From Colwellia sp. (lineage in GTDB: Bacteria; Pseudomonadota; Gammaproteobacteria; Enterobacterales; Alteromonadaceae): a DNA stretch of 64,000 bases. Below are positions 58,555 through 64,000 of this stretch, piece after piece. The translations under genes and the position numbers were made by a program. The notes under the pieces are model-generated. The model did not search any database, was not told where the DNA came from, and worked only from the letters and a program-made list of their open reading frames with translations. The DNA is taken from contig JALJPB010000009.1 in NCBI GenBank assembly GCA_022969175.1, positions 60,340-124,339 of the forward strand. Direction: 5' to 3'. Numbering within the stretch: position 1 is the first letter of the stretch; every line of letters starts with the position of its first letter.

Positions 58555-59796
58555 TTATTGCATATAGTTATCAGGCATTGGCAGTGCAGCTACGCCAGAG
58601 TCAATCGCCGCTTGTGCAACCGCAATTGCAACTTTAGCACACAGGCGAGAATCCATAGGTTTTGGAATAATATAGTCTTTACCAAATGTTAATGATTTTT
58701 CGCCACTGGCAATCAATACTTCTTCCGGCACTTCTTCTTTAGCTAGTTCACGAATGGCATGAACCGCTGCTATCTTCATTTCATCATTGATAGTGCGAGC
58801 ACGCACATCTAATGCGCCCCTAAAGATAAATGGGAAACATAAAACATTGTTAACTTGATTAGGATAGTCACTGCGACCAGTAGCAATAATAACATCGTCA
58901 CGAGCAGCTTGTGCCAATTCAGGTTTAATTTCAGGATCTGGATTTGAACAAGCAAAAATAATTGGACGCTCTGCCATCATTTTAACATGTTCAGCCGTTA
59001 ATAAATTAGGGCCCGATACACCAACAAAAACATCTGCGCCATCAATGGCATCTTCTAAGGTGCGTTTATCGGTATTGTTGGCGAATAATTTTTTGTATTC
59101 ATTTAAATCAGAACGTCTTGTGTGCACAATACCTTTAGTATCTAACATATAGATTTTTTCACGCTGAGCACCACACTTAATTAATAATTCCATGCAGGCA
59201 ATTGCTGCTGCGCCAGCACCTAAACAAACAATATTAGCCTGTTTAATATCTTTACCTTGGATGTCTAACGCATTCATCATTCCAGCAGCAGTTACAATGG
59301 CAGTACCGTGTTGATCATCATGAAATACCGGAATTTTACAACGTTCAATCAAGGCTTTTTCAATGGCGAAACACTCAGGTGCTTTAATATCTTCTAGGTT
59401 GATACCACCAAAACTATCGGCAATGTTAGCAACCGTATTGACAAATTCTTCTATTGTTTTATGTTTAACTTCAATATCAAACGAATCAATATTAGCAAAA
59501 CGTTTAAATAATAAAGACTTACCTTCCATGACGGGCTTAGACGCCAGAGGGCCAAGATTACCCAAACCTAAAATAGCCGTACCATTAGTAATTACCGCAA
59601 CCGTATTACCTTTAGCGGTATACTTATAAACATCATCAGGATTAGCGGCAATTTCGCGTACCGGCTCAGCAACACCAGGGCTGTAGGCGAGAGAGAGATC
59701 TTTACTGGTTTCCGCGGCAGTGGTCAGGGCAACACTGATTTTTCCAGGTGTTGGAAAAGCGTGGTAATCAAGTGCTTGTTGGCGAAAATCTGTCAT
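58555..59796 (-). CDS. NAD(P)-dependent malic enzyme (short type)
   Basis: This enzyme decarboxylates malate to pyruvate with NAD(P). The start at 59796 (MTDFRQQALDYHAFPTPGKI; AGGA 6 bases upstream) gives 413 residues. Motifs are SLAYSPGVAEPVREI, TNGTAILGLGNLGPLASKPV, the metal site NLEDIKAPECF and DDQHGTAIVTAAG, and the Rossmann VCLGAGAAAIACMELL. It corresponds to the N-terminal catalytic part of MaeB but has no C-terminal phosphotransacetylase-like domain (MaeB about 759 residues). Convergent with metJ. Confidence 0.93.
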   Translation of the reverse strand: MTDFRQQALDYHAFPTPGKISVALTTAAETSKDLSLAYSPGVAEPVREIAANPDDVYKYTAKGNTVAVITNGTAILGLGNLGPLASKPVMEGKSLLFKRFANIDSFDIEVKHKTIEEFVNTVANIADSFGGINLEDIKAPECFAIEKALIERCKIPVFHDDQHGTAIVTAAGMMNALDIQGKDIKQANIVCLGAGAAAIACMELLIKCGAQREKIYMLDTKGIVHTRRSDLNEYKKLFANNTDKRTLEDAIDGADVFVGVSGPNLLTAEHVKMMAERPIIFACSNPDPEIKPELAQAARDDVIIATGRSDYPNQVNNVLCFPFIFRGALDVRARTINDEMKIAAVHAIRELAKEEVPEEVLIASGEKSLTFGKDYIIPKPMDSRLCAKVAIAVAQAAIDSGVAALPMPDNYMQ

Positions 59797-60668
59797 GGTG
59801 GTTCCTAATACGTAGTGTTTAATAAGTTTGTTGTCGGCAACCCTTTTGGTGATCTGTTTTGCCACCGGTTTTTTATTATTCTTTGACTTGCTGTTTATAT
59901 ACTATTGCATAGTGCTTTGGTAGTTCAAGTCCATTTTTGTATAAAAAAGCGCTGTAAGCTATAAGAAGTCTAACCTCCATATCATAAAAAATCATATAAA
60001 TTAGCTAAATATTCAGTATTAGCAGGTATATAACTTAAACAAAACAACGAAATATGGATTAATCGACCTATGACTGATGTTATTAACAATTAACTTGTCC
60101 ATTCATCGTTTTTATAGGAGATGTCGGCGTGTTTGAATCATTTCATCACTGTTTCACCAAAGATAAATAAACTCTCTGGAATTTCCCCAACAAGATTATT
60201 ACCATAATCAATCGGTGTATTTAGTATAACTTTAGTTCATTGGCTGACAATCAGTAAGATTAATAAATAAAAATTATGCTCATAAATTGAGCCAAGTTGA
60301 AGGGGATATTTACCTTAGTTTAACGCTATTTTCATAAAATTTTACATATCTGCTTTAGGAAAATAGCGATAACCAACGAGATATTACTAAAATTAACTAA
60401 AATTAAATTAAATTAAATTAAATTATGCTCAGCATTACATAAGACTTTATCCGAGTGAGCTTCTGCAGCGCAACAATTTACAATCAGCTTAGCAAAATAT
60501 GAAAATACCGTACTACCCGATGATATTAAAATTGCGAAGCAGCAAATGTTAGAACGTTGAATGAAATATTAAAACAATTGGTAGGCTGACCTCAAGAAGG
60601 GGGAAGGGAAGATGAATTGATATCAATATTAGACAACTTATCCTTGCTTTAACAAAGCTATTTATCTA
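59797..60668. other. Long AT-rich intergenic region with a repeat and a possible relic
   Basis: About 870 bp without a clear gene. It holds a simple repeat AATTA x5 (60401-60425). It also has a + strand frame without ATG, 60459-60560, encoding ASAAQQFTISLAKYENTVLP then DDIKIAKQQMLER, which reads like the tail of a protein but is preceded by a stop, possibly a gene relic. The malic enzyme promoter must lie near 59800-59900. No tRNA or CRISPR was seen. Confidence 0.45.
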
Positions 60669-61820
60669 CTAAACTTTACTTGGACTTTTTATACATGGGT
60701 TTAGCGCATATGATTTTTTCAATTCAGTTATCGCTGATTCATTAATCTCTGATGTACTCGCTTTGATATATTCACTTATTAATAATGGGCTACTTTCTTT
60801 CAATAACTTAAAGAGTTCTGCTGTTAGAGAATTGTTATTGTGATGTTTGTCAATTTGTAGTTGCATATACTCAGTATTTTCAACATCGCCAATTGCTTGA
60901 TAAAGCTGTTGCTGAAAACTCAATGCCATACCGACAATAAAGGGATCTTTACCACGCTGCATATTCTTAGCGAACGCTAGGCAAGTATTAAATAGCTCAC
61001 TTGACTGCTCGCTATTATTTCGACAATAACTTCGAAGCGGATCACTAGCTATTTGACTTCTGCCTGCTCCAAAGCCATTAGAGACAACCACCGCGTGGTT
61101 ATAATTACTTACACTGCCACTAGACAAAAGAGCTTGCTCTATAGCGGCTATATATTCTGTTGAATATTCATCATAAAATGATGAACTACCTGCATTTTCA
61201 AGTGCGATTAATGTGCCTTCATAATCCTGTTTACTTAACCTAATTATTGCAATTTTTTCCCAAGTTGCGCCATTTTGATCATCAAAGGCAATAGCTTGCC
61301 TTTCAATATCGTTACAGCCTGCAAGGCCTTTATTAGCCGAGCAGACAAATAATAATTCAGCATAAACAAGTTTTTGCTCTGGGAATTCTTTTGAATAGGC
61401 CATTAATTGTAAAAAGTTACTTTCTGCAGTTTGCTGGCTAACTTCTTTATTTTCAGACAAGGGTAAAAGCAGGTGGCGAACTAGTTGCTCTTCTTTATTC
61501 GAGGATTGCTGAATTTTTAGGATAAAATACTTTTCTGAATAATCTTCAACATTATACTCTAAACTTTGTTGAGAACCTGCCAGCTTTGAATTTTCTTTAC
61601 AATCTTCATCGACAGATTTTTCTTCATTTTTGACAAGAGTGGGAATTTTATTATCACCAATCGCCTCAGTAGTATTACCTTTGTTGGCAATAACACTAGT
61701 TGTATCATCTACATTAGCGGATATCGACTGACTTATTGGCGGAAACTGAATAATACTTATCAATAGGCTTAGTAGTATTAATAAAAAGAAAATCACTTTA
61801 TATTTTGTTATGTATTGCAT
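60669..61820 (-). CDS. Membrane-anchored envelope protein of unknown family
   Basis: A 383-residue protein with one N-terminal transmembrane/signal-anchor helix (about 9-27), a low-complexity Asn/Glu/Ser-rich linker (about 35-85) and a mostly helical body. The segment ATWEKIAIIRLSKQDYEGTL followed by IALENAGSS (about 190-218) resembles a degenerate tetratricopeptide-like repeat. Cysteines at about 161, 170, 263, 273 and 377 could form disulfides if the domain is periplasmic. I do not recognise the family. It is a single gene upstream of the long AT-rich gap. Confidence 0.6.
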   Translation of the reverse strand: MQYITKYKVIFFLLILLSLLISIIQFPPISQSISANVDDTTSVIANKGNTTEAIGDNKIPTLVKNEEKSVDEDCKENSKLAGSQQSLEYNVEDYSEKYFILKIQQSSNKEEQLVRHLLLPLSENKEVSQQTAESNFLQLMAYSKEFPEQKLVYAELLFVCSANKGLAGCNDIERQAIAFDDQNGATWEKIAIIRLSKQDYEGTLIALENAGSSSFYDEYSTEYIAAIEQALLSSGSVSNYNHAVVVSNGFGAGRSQIASDPLRSYCRNNSEQSSELFNTCLAFAKNMQRGKDPFIVGMALSFQQQLYQAIGDVENTEYMQLQIDKHHNNNSLTAELFKLLKESSPLLISEYIKASTSEINESAITELKKSYALNPCIKSPSKV

Positions 61821-61962
61821 CCATTCACCATAAAAATTGTAATTTTATACAATATAATTAGGATGACATATTATGTCAAGTTTCTAGTAAATCAAATCTA
61901 TAAACAATTAATTAAAGTTCTACTTTAGCTAAAATATTTCATTAAACTTTACTTACCTAAAT

Positions 61963-62001
61963 GAAAAATGCCCGTCAGGGATTAACTGACGGGCATTTTT
62001 T
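61963..62001. terminator. Strong bidirectional terminator after purA
   Basis: AAAAATGCCCGTCAG and its complement form a 15-bp stem with the 7-base loop GGATTAA, with A-run and T-run on the two sides. It lies about 55 bp after the purA stop and serves purA on the minus strand. Confidence 0.9.
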
Positions 62002-62056
62002 AATGAATTTATTCAGCCGATTTTACTCAATCAACTTGCTAAATCAACTGGCTAAA

Positions 62057-63433
<1,377 letters not shown>

Positions 63434-63503
63434 TTAACACGAATAAAAAATAATCAATAAAGAGAATTAGTTATATATTTGAAATAAAGATTTTTTGCAG
63501 AGA

Positions 63504-63692
63504 TTAATAAATAAACCATAAGATAAGAACACCACATAACATCGCAATAATTCCCATGGCTCTAATACTAGAAGCTGACTCTTGACTCACTTTTGATACA
63601 TAACTTTTCCATTTATTAGGGAAAAGTGTCGGTAATAAACCTTCAATAATAAAAGCTAACGCCAAAGCGGTTATAAATATCTTGCTATCCAT
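63504..63692 (-). CDS. yjeT: DUF2065 (YjeT-like) small membrane protein
   Basis: A 62-residue inner-membrane protein with two helices (about 6-22 and 44-61) joined by a basic loop containing LFPNKWKSYVSKVSQ and SIRAMGI, the DUF2065 pattern. Function is unknown. Gene order hflC-yjeT-purA is conserved in Gammaproteobacteria and supports the call. Here it is separated from hflC by about 250 bp containing repeats and a terminator, so cotranscription with hflKC is doubtful. Confidence 0.85.
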   Translation of the reverse strand: MDSKIFITALALAFIIEGLLPTLFPNKWKSYVSKVSQESASSIRAMGIIAMLCGVLILWFIY

Positions 63693-63737
63693 AATTAATC
63701 CTTTAATAAATAAATCTGCTTCGCATATTTATACGAC

Positions 63738-63758
63738 CCACTTCGTGGTATTTTTTTT
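63738..63758 (+). terminator. Short hairpin with T-run
   Basis: CCAC-TTC-GTGG (63738-63748) is followed by TA and eight T residues, a minimal intrinsic terminator on the + strand. No + strand gene is nearby, so it may stop antisense transcripts, or be chance. Confidence 0.35.
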
Positions 63759-63765
63759 ACTATTT

Positions 63766-63812
63766 TAAAAAAGTAAAAAAAGCCATGATTAATCATGGCT
63801 TTTCTTCTTTTC
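63766..63812 (-). terminator. Terminator downstream of hflC
   Basis: The perfect 20-bp palindrome 63781-63800 (AGCCATGATT and its complement) is flanked by A-rich DNA on the left and T-rich DNA on the right. Read on the minus strand it is followed by TTTTTTTACTTTTTT, a good Rho-independent terminator for the hflC transcript. Confidence 0.75.
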
Positions 63813-63814
63813 CA

Positions 63815-63915
63815 AGCTTGTTATTAGCAAGCTATAGATTCAGGACAATGTGCGTCCTGCATTGTCGAATAAGTCACATCCATGTGACGTCGGCTTAAAA
63901 GACTACCGGAATGAC
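63815..63915. repeat. Cluster of short inverted repeats including a REP-like copy
   Basis: Consecutive small palindromes: AGCTTG/CAAGCT (63815-63833), GACAATG/CATTGTC (63844-63866), GTCACATCCATGTGAC (63873-63888), then a 25-base block 63891-63915 that matches 34838-34862 at 21 positions. The interval is noncoding and lies between hflC and yjeT. Confidence 0.55.
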
Positions 63916-63941
63916 GATATAATAACTAATATTCAGCCGTT

Positions 63942-64000
63942 CTATTTGGCTTTAGCACTCTTTTTTAAGTAATGAAAGAAGTCGCTATCAGGTTTAATCA
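63942..64000 (-). CDS. hflC: HflC C-terminal end (partial)
   Basis: The last 18 codons of a minus-strand gene running off the right edge read IKPDSDFFHYLKKSAKAK and end at TAG (63944-63942). E. coli HflC ends with a very similar SPDSDFFRYMK segment. Gene order (hflC, yjeT, purA) agrees. HflC with HflK forms a membrane complex that regulates the protease FtsH. Only the tail is visible, so the call rests on that motif and synteny. Confidence 0.8.
   Translation of the reverse strand, partial: IKPDSDFFHYLKKSAKAK

Overview
The window is about 64 kb of AT-rich chromosome from a marine gammaproteobacterium. Gene content and order fit Alteromonadales, most likely Colwelliaceae (Colwellia or Thalassotalea type). 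The evidence is the pilMNOPQ-aroKB-damX-dam block divergent from mrcA, an argE/argCBFG-argH(A) locus with an argH-acetyltransferase fusion, metJ divergent from metB-metL-metF, and a yjeT-purA neighbourhood ending in the tail of hflC. The organism assignment is inference; no rRNA or tRNA gene was seen.

Layout. 0-2.3 kb: a CobD/CbiB-family membrane protein, a TRIC/UPF0126 protein, a broken reading frame and an RraB-like gene. 2.6-9.9 kb, accessory and mostly minus strand: a BlaI/BlaR-like pair behind a 47-bp operator-like palindrome, a class-C-type serine hydrolase, an ECF sigma factor with a membrane partner, two small envelope genes, and a decayed nos cluster (nosL intact, nosY and nosD broken). 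10-18 kb: a SpoU methyltransferase, a GAF-GGDEF protein with an altered metal site, a PEP-CTERM protein, tyrS, an M23 endopeptidase, anmK and small genes. 18-29.8 kb: dam-damX-aroB-aroK-pilQPONM and mrcA. 29.85-30.21 kb: a structured repeat with terminal inverted repeats. 30-39 kb: arginine biosynthesis. 39.4-51.7 kb: a Fur-box-preceded iron/heme cluster. 51.7-58.4 kb: a degenerate HD-domain-like protein and the methionine genes. 58.5-64 kb: malic enzyme, an unrecognised envelope protein, purA, yjeT and the hflC end.

The most notable region is 39.4-51.7 kb. In order it encodes a TonB-dependent receptor, an HmuY-family heme-binding lipoprotein, a MotA/TolQ/ExbB-type channel, a DUF2149 protein with an ExbD-like transmembrane aspartate, a giant CobN-type chelatase with a signal peptide and C-terminal anchor, and a complete Fe(III) ABC importer. 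This resembles the Bacteroidota hmuYRSTUV heme locus joined to an FbpABC importer. The proposed reading is that heme enters the periplasm, the CobN/HmuS-type protein removes its iron using proton-motive force delivered by the ExbB/ExbD-like pair, and the iron is imported by the ABC system. No ATPase partner of a true cobaltochelatase (CobS/CobT or ChlI/ChlD) is present.

The other blocks are conventional: type IV pilus assembly with peptidoglycan synthesis and shikimate genes, arginine biosynthesis with two glutamate N-acetyltransferase-type domains, and methionine biosynthesis flanked by visible Met boxes.
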